A stretch of DNA of 64,000 nt, from the NCBI RefSeq assembly GCF_016901955.1, contig NZ_JACJLC010000006.1:1-64000 (forward strand). Reading direction: 5' to 3'. Source of the stretch: Pseudoflavonifractor phocaeensis (lineage in GTDB: Bacteria; Bacillota; Clostridia; Oscillospirales; Oscillospiraceae). A program made the translations under genes and the position numbers. Positions 45,137-55,032 of this stretch are shown here, piece by piece; the first letter of the stretch is position 1, and each line of letters begins with the position of its first letter. Under the pieces are notes generated by a model, which was given only the letters and a program-made list of their open reading frames with translations, had not been told where the DNA came from and ran no database searches.

Positions 45137-45880
45137 ATGGAAATGGTGGAGTGTGTCATGAAATATGCCACGCAGGATGACGGGATACGGATGGGTGACG
45201 TAGACCGTATCAAATTGCAGGAGGATCTAAAGCACCGGCAGGAATATCTGGACCGGTTGTATACAAAGGACCGCAGATGGTACTGGCGGGGAAAACGGGT
45301 ATTTGACATAGTGTTTTCCACTCTGGCCCTTACTCTGCTCTCCCCGGTTTTTCTGGGAATCTCCCTGTTTATCGTGATCAGTGATCCCCACGCCGGGCCT
45401 ATCTACAAGCAGGTCCGCCTGGGCCGCCACGCCAAGCCCTTTATCGTCTACAAGTTCCGCACCATGGTAGCCAATGCCGACGAGCTTCTGGAGCAGCTGA
45501 AGGACCAAAACGAGATGAACGGACCGGTATTCAAGATCGCCGACGATCCCCGGATCATCCGGGGCGGGCGGTTTCTGCGCCGGACCGGCCTGGACGAGCT
45601 GCCCCAGTTTGTCAACGTGCTCATGGGCAATATGACTGTGGTGGGTCCCCGGCCCCCTCTGCCTCAGGAGGTGGCCCATTACAGCGAGTTTGACAAGCTG
45701 CGGCTGATGGTCACCCCGGGGCTCACCTGCGCCTGGCAGATCCAGCCCAGGCGCAATGACCTGAGCTTTGAGGAATGGATGGATCTGGATATATCCTACA
45801 TCTGCGACCGGAATTTCTGGGGGGATATCAAGATCATCCTGGCTACGGTGCGCACCATGCTGCGGCGGGACGGGCGGTAG
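45137..45880 (+). CDS. Initiating sugar transferase (undecaprenyl-phosphate glycosyl-1-phosphate transferase)
   Basis: 247 residues from ATG 45137. One membrane helix (FDIVFSTLALTLLSPVFLGISL) precedes the catalytic core of the bacterial sugar transferase family: QVRLGRHAKPFIVYKFRTM, RIIRGGRFLRRTGLDELPQF and MTVVGPRPPLP. It transfers the first sugar phosphate to undecaprenyl phosphate on the inner face of the membrane. Since the promoter ends at 45028, codons upstream of about 45035 cannot be translated. ATG 45143 and 45158 are alternatives. First gene of a twelve-gene operon. Confidence 0.9.
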   Translation: MEMVECVMKYATQDDGIRMGDVDRIKLQEDLKHRQEYLDRLYTKDRRWYWRGKRVFDIVFSTLALTLLSPVFLGISLFIVISDPHAGPIYKQVRLGRHAKPFIVYKFRTMVANADELLEQLKDQNEMNGPVFKIADDPRIIRGGRFLRRTGLDELPQFVNVLMGNMTVVGPRPPLPQEVAHYSEFDKLRLMVTPGLTCAWQIQPRRNDLSFEEWMDLDISYICDRNFWGDIKIILATVRTMLRRDGR

Positions 45881-45917
45881 GCCTTCTCCACGCCGGCTCA
45901 CCCGAGAAGGAGTTATC

Positions 45918-47051
45918 ATGGATCAATTTGGTATCATGGCCGACCTGCTGCCAGCGGGAGACTATTTGATCCTGCTGCTGTCCGCCGCCCTGCATGAGAC
46001 AGACCCGCCGGATCTGCCTCCGGGGCTCACCTGGCGGCAGGTTTACCATATGGCCAGAAGGCACAGCGTGGAGCAGTTGGCCTTTTATCGGATCAAAGAC
46101 CGAGTGGCCCGGGAGGACCCAGACACCTGCCGGGAATGGGAACGCCAGTGTATGCAGTATCTGGTCCTGAGCCTGACCCAGGAGACGGAGCATCAGGCCA
46201 TCTCCGCCCGGTTTCGGGAGGCTGGTATTCCTCTGGTGTCTCTGAAGGGAGCCCAGCTGGCGGAGCTCTACCCCCAGGGAAGCTTCCGGCAGATGGCGGA
46301 TCTGGACTATCTGATCCCCCCGGAGGCCCGGCAGTTGGGAGCCAATCTGATGGAGGCGCTGGGCTACCAGGATAGCCCGGAAGAGGATCAGGCCGACTTT
46401 CATGCCGTTTACCATAAGCCGCCCTATATGACAGTGGAGCTTCATCCTTGGTTGGTGCCCCCCTGGGACCCGGGGGCGCGGTATCTGGGTGGAGCCTGGG
46501 ACCACACTGTCCCGGATGGCGCCGGTGGTTTCCGCCTGTCACGGGAATTCAGTTATTTGTTCCTGGTGGCTCACATGGCCAAGCACTTTTTCATGGTAGG
46601 CTGCGGGATCCGGTCGGTGCTGGATATCTACCTGGCCCGGACGGCCTGGGAAGACGGCATGGACTGGGGCGGAGTGGAGAGCGGATTGCGGCAGATGGGG
46701 CTGCTCTCCTTTGCCCGACAAGTGGAGGCGCTGGGCCGGGACTGGTTTGGTCCCCATCCGGTGGTCCCCCACAGGAGCAGGGCCCGGATCATGGAGCAGG
46801 AGATCTATGCCGCCGGCACCCACGGCTCCAAGCTGGCCCGGATCGCCCATGCGGTGCCTCCGGATTTCCAGCGCCGCCCCATGCTCTGGAACAGAACGGT
46901 CTTTGCCTGGCGGCGGTTGTTTATTGGCAGAGCCTATATGGTGCGAGACTACCCTGGCTTGGAACAGTATCCCGTCCTGCTGCCAGTATGCTGGCTCCGC
47001 CGCCTGTTCCGCCAGCTGGTGCGCCGCCGCTCCCCGTTCCATGAGACGTAG
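45918..47051 (+). CDS. Nucleotidyltransferase-family protein of polysaccharide clusters
   Basis: 377 residues from ATG 45918 (GAGAAGGAG upstream). The central GIPLVSLKGAQLAELYPQGS and RQMADLDYLI carry the G-x-x-L-x-K-G and D-x-D features of the NTP_transf_5-type nucleotidyltransferase-like family that is frequent in capsule and exopolysaccharide loci. Its reaction is not established. It may modify a sugar or lipid carrier. Thirty-eight bases separate it from the sugar transferase. Confidence 0.75.
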   Translation: MDQFGIMADLLPAGDYLILLLSAALHETDPPDLPPGLTWRQVYHMARRHSVEQLAFYRIKDRVAREDPDTCREWERQCMQYLVLSLTQETEHQAISARFREAGIPLVSLKGAQLAELYPQGSFRQMADLDYLIPPEARQLGANLMEALGYQDSPEEDQADFHAVYHKPPYMTVELHPWLVPPWDPGARYLGGAWDHTVPDGAGGFRLSREFSYLFLVAHMAKHFFMVGCGIRSVLDIYLARTAWEDGMDWGGVESGLRQMGLLSFARQVEALGRDWFGPHPVVPHRSRARIMEQEIYAAGTHGSKLARIAHAVPPDFQRRPMLWNRTVFAWRRLFIGRAYMVRDYPGLEQYPVLLPVCWLRRLFRQLVRRRSPFHET

Positions 47052-47157
47052 GAAAGAACCCTACCCAGCGGCATAGTTCCCTTTTGCCGGACATTTACCT
47101 GAGAGATGAGGGGCAGCGTCCCCCAGAAGAGGCTGAAGCACAAGGAGGGCTGTCCCT

Positions 47158-48309
47158 ATGAAAATCGCCATGATCGGCCACAAACGGGTCCCCTCCCGCG
47201 TTGGGGGCATTGAGGTGGTGGTGGGGGAACTGGCCAGCCGGATGGCCGCCCTGGGCCACCAGGTCACCATTTACAACCGGCGGGTTAAGGAACCCAAACT
47301 CCGTCAGTGGCAGGACTGCCGGGTGGTGGAGGTAAGGACCTTCGCCAATGAGAAGCTCAACGCCTTTGTGTATTCTTTTTTCGCCACCCTGCGGGCCATT
47401 GCCGGTGGCTATGATGTGCTCCACTTTCACGCCGAGGGTCCCAGCTGCATGATCGCCCTGGCCAAGCTGTTTCGGAAGCGGTGCGTGTCCACCATCCACG
47501 GTCTGGACTGGCAGCGGGCCAAGTGGGGCAGGTTTGCCTCCGCCTATCTGATGATGGGGGAGCGTCAGGCCGCCCGTCGGGCCGACCGGCTCATCGTGCT
47601 GTCGGCGGAGATGAGCCGGTATTTTCAAAGGACCTATGGCCGGCAGGCCGATTTCATCCCCAACGGGATTACCCGACCCCAGCCCCGTCCGGCGAAGGTG
47701 ATCGGTGAGAAATACGGCTTGACCGCAAATGGCTATCTGCTCTTTTTGGCCCGGCTCACCCCGGAGAAGGGGCTGCACTACCTGCTGGAGGCATACCGGG
47801 AGCTGGACACCGATCTGCCTCTGGTGGTGGCGGGAGGGCTGGAACCCGAGACCCCCTACATCAAGGAGATCCGGGCCATGGCTGCCCTTGACCCCCGGGT
47901 GAAGCTGACAGGCTTTGTGGAGGGGGCGGCGCTGGAGGAGCTCTATGCCAACTGCCTGCTGTACATATTGCCCAGCGACGTGGAGGGCATGGCCATGAGC
48001 CTGCTGGAGGCGGTGAGCTATGGGGCGCCCTGCCTGGCCAGCGATATCCCGGAGAACCAGGATATCGCCCCCGGGCTGATCCGCTATTTCCGCCGGGGGG
48101 ATGTGGACTCCCTCCGGGCAGAGCTGGCGGCAGTGCTGGCCGCTCCCGCGCTGCGGGGGCAGATATTTGACCCCAATTTGACTGCGGAAGAGGTCTGCCG
48201 GCGGCGGGAAACGTTTTTCCAGATCCACGACTGGGATGAGATCACCCGGCGTACCCTGGAACTGTACCAGGAAGCCCGCCCCAAGCGGGGCGAGGGTTCC
48301 GTGAAATAA
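47158..48309 (+). CDS. Glycosyltransferase family 4
   Basis: 383 residues with a GT-B fold: N-terminal IGHKRVPSRVGGIEVVVGEL, FIPNGI in the linker, LLFLARLTPEKGLHYLLEAY in the donor domain and an E-x7-E pair (E276, E284) in EGMAMSLLEAVS. It adds a sugar from a nucleotide donor to the growing repeat unit at the cytosolic face. The N-terminus is like DUF1972-type rhamnosyltransferases, so rhamnose is possible but not shown. Confidence 0.9.
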   Translation: MKIAMIGHKRVPSRVGGIEVVVGELASRMAALGHQVTIYNRRVKEPKLRQWQDCRVVEVRTFANEKLNAFVYSFFATLRAIAGGYDVLHFHAEGPSCMIALAKLFRKRCVSTIHGLDWQRAKWGRFASAYLMMGERQAARRADRLIVLSAEMSRYFQRTYGRQADFIPNGITRPQPRPAKVIGEKYGLTANGYLLFLARLTPEKGLHYLLEAYRELDTDLPLVVAGGLEPETPYIKEIRAMAALDPRVKLTGFVEGAALEELYANCLLYILPSDVEGMAMSLLEAVSYGAPCLASDIPENQDIAPGLIRYFRRGDVDSLRAELAAVLAAPALRGQIFDPNLTAEEVCRRRETFFQIHDWDEITRRTLELYQEARPKRGEGSVK

Positions 48310-48336
48310 GAGCCACAGGATAGAAGGTGTAGCGCT

Positions 48337-49758
48337 ATGGCGAAATTCAAGAGAAGAAAAACCATTGCCGAGCAGATTGCCGACGAGCGGAAGCAGGACA
48401 GCTGGGCCTATGCCGTTTCCCCGGAAGAGGATATCAAATTCTTTTCCATCAAGAAGCTGATCCAAGTTCTGGTCTCCCGATGGCTCATCCTGCTGCTGGC
48501 GGTGGTGACGGTATTTTTTGACTGCTGCCTCTATTTTTACTTCCAGAATGACCGGGAGGCGGTGGCGGTGCTCTCCCTGAACTATGAGCAGTCCACCAAG
48601 GGGCTCACCCCCAACAACACCCGGTTCTCCATCAGTGAGGTGCGCAGCGAGAAGGTGGCCGAGCTGGCCATTCAATACGCCGGTGTGGAGGGGCTGGTTG
48701 AGCCGGACGACCTGATCGACCACATCTCGGTGGGCACCTACACCGACCGGGGCTATTATGATGAGGACGCTTATATCGCCACCTCCTTTTACATCCACCT
48801 GTCCAGCGGGTACGGGCTGGACGGAGGCGACGGGGGCTGCGTCCCCAGCGAGATGTTAAAAATGGTGGTCAAAGCCTATAAGGATGTGTTTTTTGGCAGC
48901 TATACCCGGAATACCGTGGCCTTTGAGGATGAGGCGGCAGACTATGGAGCTATGGAGTACCTGGATATTGTCTCCTACATCAACCTCCGTCTTGAGCGGG
49001 TAAGCGCTTTCCTGTCCGAGCGGGTCAACGAGGGTGTGGCCTTCTCCTCGTCGGAGACCGGCCAGACCTTCCAGAACCTCCAGGAGATCCTGAACAACAT
49101 CCGCGATTTGTCCTATGGGCAGTTCAAAGCCTATGTGTGGGAAAACGGACTGGCCAAGAACGACGTGCTCACCGTGGCCACCCTGGAGTATAAGAACGAA
49201 AACCTGCAAAAGCAATATGACCAGGCCATGGACGAGTACCAGATCCGTACCGATATCATCGAGGAGTACGAGAACGCCATGATCGACTCGGTGCTCATCC
49301 CCACCTATGATGATTTGGGCGAGTACTATATGGCCCGCACCAAGACCGGCATCGACGAGCTGGCCAACGAGGCGGAGGACTATCTCCAGCAGGCCAAGGA
49401 GTATCAGGTGCAGATCGACCAGAATATTGATATCATCGCCAATATCCAGGCCGACAACGGCCAGGCCAGCGCCGCCCGGGCGGACCAGATGATCCAGTCC
49501 CTGGACGATCAGATTGGAGAGCTGGAGGAGTTGGCTACCGACCTGAACTGGGAGTACCAGAACGAGCTGACCCACAACTATGTGAGCTTCCAGTATCCCA
49601 ACGCCGGCCTGCTGTCCAAGCTGAACGTAAAGGTGGGCCTGGTGCTGGCGGGCGTGGCCGGACTGGTGGTGCTGGCGGCCTTCTACCTGGAGAACCGCCG
49701 GCGGGAGCTGCCCGGCCAGTCCACTGGGGAAGCCCCCCACGATCAGAACGGAAAGTGA
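48337..49758 (+). CDS. Wzz-like chain-length determinant, first copy
   Basis: 473 residues with two membrane helices (about 50-70 and 430-450) around a long extracytoplasmic coiled coil, and YPNAGLLSKLNVKVGLVLAG before the second helix, as in polysaccharide co-polymerases. No BY-kinase domain or separate tyrosine kinase gene is seen in the operon, which differs from typical Firmicutes Wzz/Wze pairs. It should set polymer length with the Wzy-like protein encoded downstream. Confidence 0.75.
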   Translation: MAKFKRRKTIAEQIADERKQDSWAYAVSPEEDIKFFSIKKLIQVLVSRWLILLLAVVTVFFDCCLYFYFQNDREAVAVLSLNYEQSTKGLTPNNTRFSISEVRSEKVAELAIQYAGVEGLVEPDDLIDHISVGTYTDRGYYDEDAYIATSFYIHLSSGYGLDGGDGGCVPSEMLKMVVKAYKDVFFGSYTRNTVAFEDEAADYGAMEYLDIVSYINLRLERVSAFLSERVNEGVAFSSSETGQTFQNLQEILNNIRDLSYGQFKAYVWENGLAKNDVLTVATLEYKNENLQKQYDQAMDEYQIRTDIIEEYENAMIDSVLIPTYDDLGEYYMARTKTGIDELANEAEDYLQQAKEYQVQIDQNIDIIANIQADNGQASAARADQMIQSLDDQIGELEELATDLNWEYQNELTHNYVSFQYPNAGLLSKLNVKVGLVLAGVAGLVVLAAFYLENRRRELPGQSTGEAPHDQNGK

Positions 49759-49769
49759 GGTGACAGGAT

Positions 49770-51563
49770 ATGAAAGATTTTCAGCTGCTGCGCTACATCA
49801 AGACCTTTGGCTATCTGATTATCCTGATCACCGTAGTTGGCTGTATCCTGGTATACCAGTTTGCCCGGCAGAACCAGAGCTATACCGCCACCGTTATTCT
49901 GAAATATGTCAATGCCAACGCATCCGAGGGCCTTACCCCCGCGGGCACCGAGATTGACGTCAGCGAGATCTACAGCGCCTCGGTGGTCACCCAGGCGATC
50001 CAGGAGCTGGGCTTGTCCACCAGCGTGGAGAGCATCCGCTCCGGGGTCACGGTGGAGGAGATTATCCCTGAGGATGAGCTCATCCGGAAGGAGGCCCTGC
50101 TGGAGGAGGGCGAGGAGTACGAGTACTTCCCCACCCAGTATCAGGTGAGCTTTACGGGGGACAGCGACACCAACCTGGACTATGCCACCGACGTGCTCAA
50201 CGCCATCATCGACGCCTATCTGATCCAGTACAGCACCAAATACATTGACGACGTATCCTTCCCCCAGAACGCCGCCAACGTGTCGGTGGAGAAGTATGAC
50301 TACATCGAGTGCGTGGATCTGCTCCAGGAGAGCTGCAACCAGATTGTAGGCTACCTCAGCCAGAAGGACGAGAACTATCCCGGCTTTCGCAGCACCCAGA
50401 CCGGTTACGCCCTTTCCGACCTCCAGGACGAGTACGAATACATCCGGGACACCGAGCTGCAAAAGCTGTACGCCATGATCCTGAACAACCAGATTGCCCA
50501 GGACCGGGACGTACTGCTCACCAATTATGCAAACAAGCTGACGCTGGATCGGATCAACCTGACCAATACCAGCAGCACCCTGGAAAAAACCCGGGCCCTG
50601 ATTCAGCAGTTCGGCACCAAGACCCTGGACGGCTCCAACTACAGCTTTTCCGGTACGGACGTGACCAGCAGCGGCCTGATCCTGGCGGACGTGGAGCTGG
50701 ACAACAACCGCATCACCAATACCATCACCACCTATGACAAGCTCATCAATCAGTACCTCACGCTCCACTCTGAGCAGGCATTCCTGGAGCGGTCCATCCT
50801 AAACTACCAAAAGATGTACGACACCTTCAGCCAGGAGGCCACCGGGACTTACATCCCCCAGGGCACCGCCGCCTATGTGTCCCAGGAGATCACCGAAATT
50901 GCCGCCGACATGAGCCAGCTGTACGATGTGGTATGTGACACCATGGATGAGTACAACGGAGTAGTCAGCGCCCGCAACATCAATGTGCTTACCAGTGTGG
51001 CCGCCTACAGCAACCTGAGCCTGCCCATTTACACCGGCCTGGCCATGCTCATCTTCCTGTTTATGGGCTGCTGTGCCGCCATCGCCTTGGGGCGGCTGGG
51101 AGACTTTATGAACTACTTCCTGTACATCGACCGGAAAACCAACCTACCCAACCGGGGCCGGTGCGATTTGCAGGTGGAAAAGTACAGCGCCCACCTGCTG
51201 CCTGACTGGTTTGCCTGCCTGTATATCCAGTTCCGCTTTGACGGAGTGAACCAGGCCGGCGTTACCCGGAAAAGCGGGGACAACGCCCTGAAAAAGCTGG
51301 GTAAGATCCTGGGAGATGCGCTTTCCAGCGAGGGCTTTGTGGGCTACAACAACAGCGGCCAGTTCATCGGTCTGTTTGAGCACTGTAACGAGGATAAGGT
51401 GCAGACCATGGTGGATCGGATCACCGCAGAGATCGAATACGCCAACAGCCTGGAGCCCGCCGAGTCCATCACCATCAACGTGGGCCATGCCATTTCCAAT
51501 ATGGAGTCGATTTACGATGTGCGTAAGCTGCTCCAGGCGGCCATCAAAAACTCAAAGCAGTAA
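49770..51563 (+). CDS. Wzz-like protein fused to a degenerate GGDEF domain
   Basis: 597 residues. The first part is a second polysaccharide co-polymerase: a helix at 12-32, a long coiled-coil outer domain, and a second helix near 410-435. Residues about 450-597 form a cytosolic GGDEF-like domain: DRKTNLPNRGRCD matches the D-x-L-T-x-L-P-N-R start, but the active-site GGDEF position reads NSGQF, so it should not make cyclic di-GMP. It might still bind nucleotide or mediate contact. The fusion would couple polymer length control to an intracellular signal. It follows the first copy by 11 bases. Confidence 0.75.
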   Translation: MKDFQLLRYIKTFGYLIILITVVGCILVYQFARQNQSYTATVILKYVNANASEGLTPAGTEIDVSEIYSASVVTQAIQELGLSTSVESIRSGVTVEEIIPEDELIRKEALLEEGEEYEYFPTQYQVSFTGDSDTNLDYATDVLNAIIDAYLIQYSTKYIDDVSFPQNAANVSVEKYDYIECVDLLQESCNQIVGYLSQKDENYPGFRSTQTGYALSDLQDEYEYIRDTELQKLYAMILNNQIAQDRDVLLTNYANKLTLDRINLTNTSSTLEKTRALIQQFGTKTLDGSNYSFSGTDVTSSGLILADVELDNNRITNTITTYDKLINQYLTLHSEQAFLERSILNYQKMYDTFSQEATGTYIPQGTAAYVSQEITEIAADMSQLYDVVCDTMDEYNGVVSARNINVLTSVAAYSNLSLPIYTGLAMLIFLFMGCCAAIALGRLGDFMNYFLYIDRKTNLPNRGRCDLQVEKYSAHLLPDWFACLYIQFRFDGVNQAGVTRKSGDNALKKLGKILGDALSSEGFVGYNNSGQFIGLFEHCNEDKVQTMVDRITAEIEYANSLEPAESITINVGHAISNMESIYDVRKLLQAAIKNSKQ

Positions 51564-51575
51564 GGGGGGATTGCC

Positions 51576-52448
51576 GTGAATCGCATCGCAAACAAACAAC
51601 GGACGCCCCCGTCTGCCGTAAAAAAGTGGGTAGCTTTCCTGACCCTACTCTGTCTGGCGGTGGCGGTGGTCTCCACTCTCATCTTCGGTTTCAGCAACGG
51701 ACAGTTTGAGACTACCTTCTATCAGGCGCGCAGCGATCAGCTGTCAGAGAACGTGCGGGTGGTCCAGCTCTCTGACCTGCATCTGAACCAGTTTGGCGAC
51801 AACAACAGCCAGCTGGTGGAACGCATTCGCACCCTGGAGCCCGATCTCATTGCCATTACCGGAGACATGACCATCGCAAAGAACACCAGCCTCTCCCCGG
51901 TGGTGGATCTGTGCCGGCAGCTGGGGGAGATTGCCCCGGTGTACTATGCCTGGGGCAATCACGAGTACGGGGACATCATGAACGGGGTGAATACCACCCT
52001 ACCTGACCAGCTGGAGGCCGTAGGGGTCCATATTCTGGATTACCAGTCCGAGCTGGTGGAGATCAACGGCAATCAACTCTCCATCGGCGGCATGTATGCC
52101 GACACTGGTACATTTTACCGGGACGCCCCTGCCTTTTTGGAGGAATTCTGCCGGCAGGAGTGCTTTACCCTGCTACTGACCCACCATCCGGAGCTTTTTG
52201 ATGAGCTGATGGAGGGCTATCCCGTGGATTTGGCCCTATGTGGCCATGCCCACGGGGGGCTGATCAAACTGCCGGGCATCGGGGCCTTGTACGCCCCGGG
52301 CCAGGGCTTTTTCCCCGAACTGACCCAGGGGTGTATGAAGCGGCTGGGCTCCACCGTGGTCATTAGCCGGGGGTTGGGGACCTCCAGCATCTTCCCCAGA
52401 TTCAATAACAGGCCGGAGCTGGTGGTGGTGGATATCGACTGCTACTGA
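51576..52448 (+). CDS. Membrane-anchored metallophosphoesterase
   Basis: 290 residues from GTG 51576. It has one N-terminal membrane helix and then a calcineurin-type domain with all metal motifs: SDLHLN, TGDM, WGNHE, THHPE and CGHAHGG. It looks like the YkuE type of phosphohydrolase facing outward. In a polysaccharide operon it may hydrolyse a lipid-linked or pyrophosphate intermediate. The substrate is unknown. Confidence 0.85.
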   Translation: MNRIANKQRTPPSAVKKWVAFLTLLCLAVAVVSTLIFGFSNGQFETTFYQARSDQLSENVRVVQLSDLHLNQFGDNNSQLVERIRTLEPDLIAITGDMTIAKNTSLSPVVDLCRQLGEIAPVYYAWGNHEYGDIMNGVNTTLPDQLEAVGVHILDYQSELVEINGNQLSIGGMYADTGTFYRDAPAFLEEFCRQECFTLLLTHHPELFDELMEGYPVDLALCGHAHGGLIKLPGIGALYAPGQGFFPELTQGCMKRLGSTVVISRGLGTSSIFPRFNNRPELVVVDIDCY

Positions 52449-52479
52449 ACACGGCTAGAGGCCAGCGGAGGACGGCTCC

Positions 52480-53757
52480 ATGGGAAAAAGGGCGCTCTTT
52501 ACAACCGAACATCTGGGCAAGGCTCTGTTCATGGTTCTGGCTTTGTTGGCCAACCTTTGCGCCTGCTATTACTTCAATGTGGGCCTGAAATACATTGTGG
52601 GCCTTGTGATCATGGGCTGGGCCGCCCTGGCCTTTGCTATCAATCCAGATTTTCAACTTATCAAGCGGTATATCAAGTATTTTTTGCTCTTTTATTTCCC
52701 TTTCCTGCTGTTTTGGATCTGGTCCCTGGTCATTTGGATCAGCAGCTTCCAGACAGTGGATTATATCATCCGAGGCTCCCTAAACACCATCTACATGATC
52801 ACCGCCGTGGGCTATGTAGTGGGGTCCTATTATCTGTTCGGGGAATCGGCGGTCTATCTGAACTTCTATACCATGTGTATAGCCAACACGGTAAAGCTGG
52901 TGCAGACCATCCTGGCCAGCAGCGTGGGCCAGGTATTTTCCGAGTACATTGCCCTGGTTACCTCCTTTGCCTCGGAAACCGGCCAGGCGATCAGCGCCAT
53001 GGAGCTCCACGACATGGCCTTTGGGTTTGGCCCCTACATCCTCTTTTTCCTGCTCTACCGGAAAAACGGCAAACTCCGGCTGGGCCATCTGCTGCTGGCC
53101 ATTTTCTACTTCTCCCTGGCCATGAAGCGCATCGCCATCGCCGCCGTCATCCTGCCGCTGGTGCTCATTCTGCCCTACCTGAAAATGGGAGACAAGGCCC
53201 GGCGGGTGTATGGGGCGGTGCTGGGCTACGGCGGCATCCTGCTGGCGTTTCTTTACCTCTGGTCCATTAAAGCGGGCGTCTTTTACGACATCGTGGACGC
53301 CCTGGGCATCAATGTAATGAGCCGGGACGCTTTTTACGCCCGCTACAGCAGCTTCTATGAGCTTGCCCCCTCCTTCCTGGGCCTGGGAGTCCGGTTTGTC
53401 TACCGCTACGAAGAGGCGGTGGAGGGCGTGGTTCATCAGCTCCACAACATCTTTCTGCAAATGTACATCGAAGTGGGCTTCTGGACCTGGTTTGCCTGGC
53501 TGTGGTACGAGATCCGCTTCCGGATCTATGCCATCGGCAAGCGGGTGGGTTTCCAGGGGGCAATCTTCCTGCTGGTGAGTACCATCTATATGTGGACTAC
53601 CTTTACAACCGACAACACCCTGTACTACTGGCCCCCCAACGTGGCCTATATGTATCTGTCCCTGCTCTGGGTGGAAAAGACCATCCGGGAAAAGAGCCGG
53701 AAGGAGGGGCAGAATCTGCCCCTGGTGGGGCGTAGGCGGCTCCGGATCACCTTCTAG
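52480..53757 (+). CDS. Wzy-like polysaccharide polymerase
   Basis: 425 residues with about ten to eleven membrane helices and a larger outside loop (YRYEEAVEGVVHQLHNIFLQ) containing the H-x-x-Y/F-type motif of Wzy/O-antigen ligase proteins. It should polymerise lipid-linked repeat units outside the membrane. Its low sequence conservation is typical of this class. The operon also encodes a flippase and chain-length proteins, which supports a Wzx/Wzy pathway. Confidence 0.75.
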   Translation: MGKRALFTTEHLGKALFMVLALLANLCACYYFNVGLKYIVGLVIMGWAALAFAINPDFQLIKRYIKYFLLFYFPFLLFWIWSLVIWISSFQTVDYIIRGSLNTIYMITAVGYVVGSYYLFGESAVYLNFYTMCIANTVKLVQTILASSVGQVFSEYIALVTSFASETGQAISAMELHDMAFGFGPYILFFLLYRKNGKLRLGHLLLAIFYFSLAMKRIAIAAVILPLVLILPYLKMGDKARRVYGAVLGYGGILLAFLYLWSIKAGVFYDIVDALGINVMSRDAFYARYSSFYELAPSFLGLGVRFVYRYEEAVEGVVHQLHNIFLQMYIEVGFWTWFAWLWYEIRFRIYAIGKRVGFQGAIFLLVSTIYMWTTFTTDNTLYYWPPNVAYMYLSLLWVEKTIREKSRKEGQNLPLVGRRRLRITF

Positions 53758-53789
53758 GACTGCCGGTTTTGGGAGGAGGCGCGACCCTG

Positions 53790-55028
53790 GTGAAGGTATT
53801 GCTGGTCAACAAATTTCATTATCGCAAGGGTGGCAGCGAGACCTATTACTTCACCCTGGCGGAAACCCTGGAGGCCATGGGCCACCAGGCGGTGTTCTTC
53901 TCCATGGAGGACGAACGCAACCTGCCCTGCCCCCAGGCCCACTACTTCGTGTCCCATGTGTCCACCGAGGGCGGGCTGAAAAACAAGCTGGCACTGGTGC
54001 GCCGGATGTACTACTCCAAAGAGGCCTATGTGAAGCTGTCTGCCCTGCTGCTGAAGGAGCGGCCCGATCTGGTGGTCCTCAATCTGGTACATAAGCACCT
54101 CACGCTGTCGGTCATTGACGCTATCCGGCAGTACGATCCCCATCTGCCCATCTTCTGGACCATGCACGATCTCATTGCCGTCTGTCCCGCCTACTCCATG
54201 CTGGACGGAAAGGGCCGGGTGTGCCGCAAATGTCTGGACGGTGATTTTCGCCACTGTGTAAGGGAGAAATGCATCCGGGGTTCCAGGCTGATGAGCGTTT
54301 TGTCCGCACAGGAGGCAGAATTCATCCGCAAAAAGGGTTGGTATCGCCAGGTGGATCTGTTTATCTGCCCCTCTGAGTTCCATCGGGACCTGCTGGCCGG
54401 GGCCGGATTCACCTCCGCCCCCATCCTGACCCTCCGCAACCCCCTGCCCCTGGACACGTCCTATGAGTGCAACGACGGGGACGACGGATATGTGCTCTAC
54501 TTCGGCCGGTTGGTGGCACAGAAGGGAGTGGCCACCCTGATCCGGGCGGCTCAAAAGACAAACTTCCCCCTGGTGATCTGCGGCACCGGCCCCGACGAGG
54601 AGGCCTTTCGCCATCTGGCGGCCAAGGGTGGGCGCATTACCTTCAAGGGGTTCCAGACTGGTCAGGTCCTGCTGGACATCATCCGCCGCAGCCGGTGCGT
54701 TGTGCTCTCCTCAGAGGGCTATGAAAACGGCCCCTACAGCGCCATGGAGGCTATGGCCCTGGGCAAGCCCCTGGTGGTGTCCGACCTGGGGGGACTGCCC
54801 GAGCTGGTGGAACCGGGAGAAAACGGCTATGTGTACCCGGCGGCGGAGGGGGCCGAAGCCCTGGCCGCCGCGCTGGAGCAGGTCTTTGCCCTGACCCCGG
54901 CGGACTACTCCGCCATGTGCCGGGCCTCCCTGGCAAGGGCCCGGGCCATGTTCGATCCCCGGCGCTATGTGGAGCGGCTGATGGAATACTATGAAGCCTG
55001 TACCGGCAGGCCCAAAGTGGAGGTGTGA
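53790..55028 (+). CDS. Glycosyltransferase family 4
   Basis: 412 residues from GTG 53790, 10 bases after GGGAGGAGG. GT-B fold with N-terminal LLVNKFHYRKGGSETYYFTL, a cysteine-rich insertion (CRKCLDGDFRHCVREKC) common in this GT4 subgroup, YFGRLVAQKGVATLI in the donor domain, and an E-x7-E pair in ENGPYSAMEAMA. It is the second GT4 of the operon. Confidence 0.9.
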   Translation: MKVLLVNKFHYRKGGSETYYFTLAETLEAMGHQAVFFSMEDERNLPCPQAHYFVSHVSTEGGLKNKLALVRRMYYSKEAYVKLSALLLKERPDLVVLNLVHKHLTLSVIDAIRQYDPHLPIFWTMHDLIAVCPAYSMLDGKGRVCRKCLDGDFRHCVREKCIRGSRLMSVLSAQEAEFIRKKGWYRQVDLFICPSEFHRDLLAGAGFTSAPILTLRNPLPLDTSYECNDGDDGYVLYFGRLVAQKGVATLIRAAQKTNFPLVICGTGPDEEAFRHLAAKGGRITFKGFQTGQVLLDIIRRSRCVVLSSEGYENGPYSAMEAMALGKPLVVSDLGGLPELVEPGENGYVYPAAEGAEALAAALEQVFALTPADYSAMCRASLARARAMFDPRRYVERLMEYYEACTGRPKVEV

Positions 55029-55032
55029 GGCT

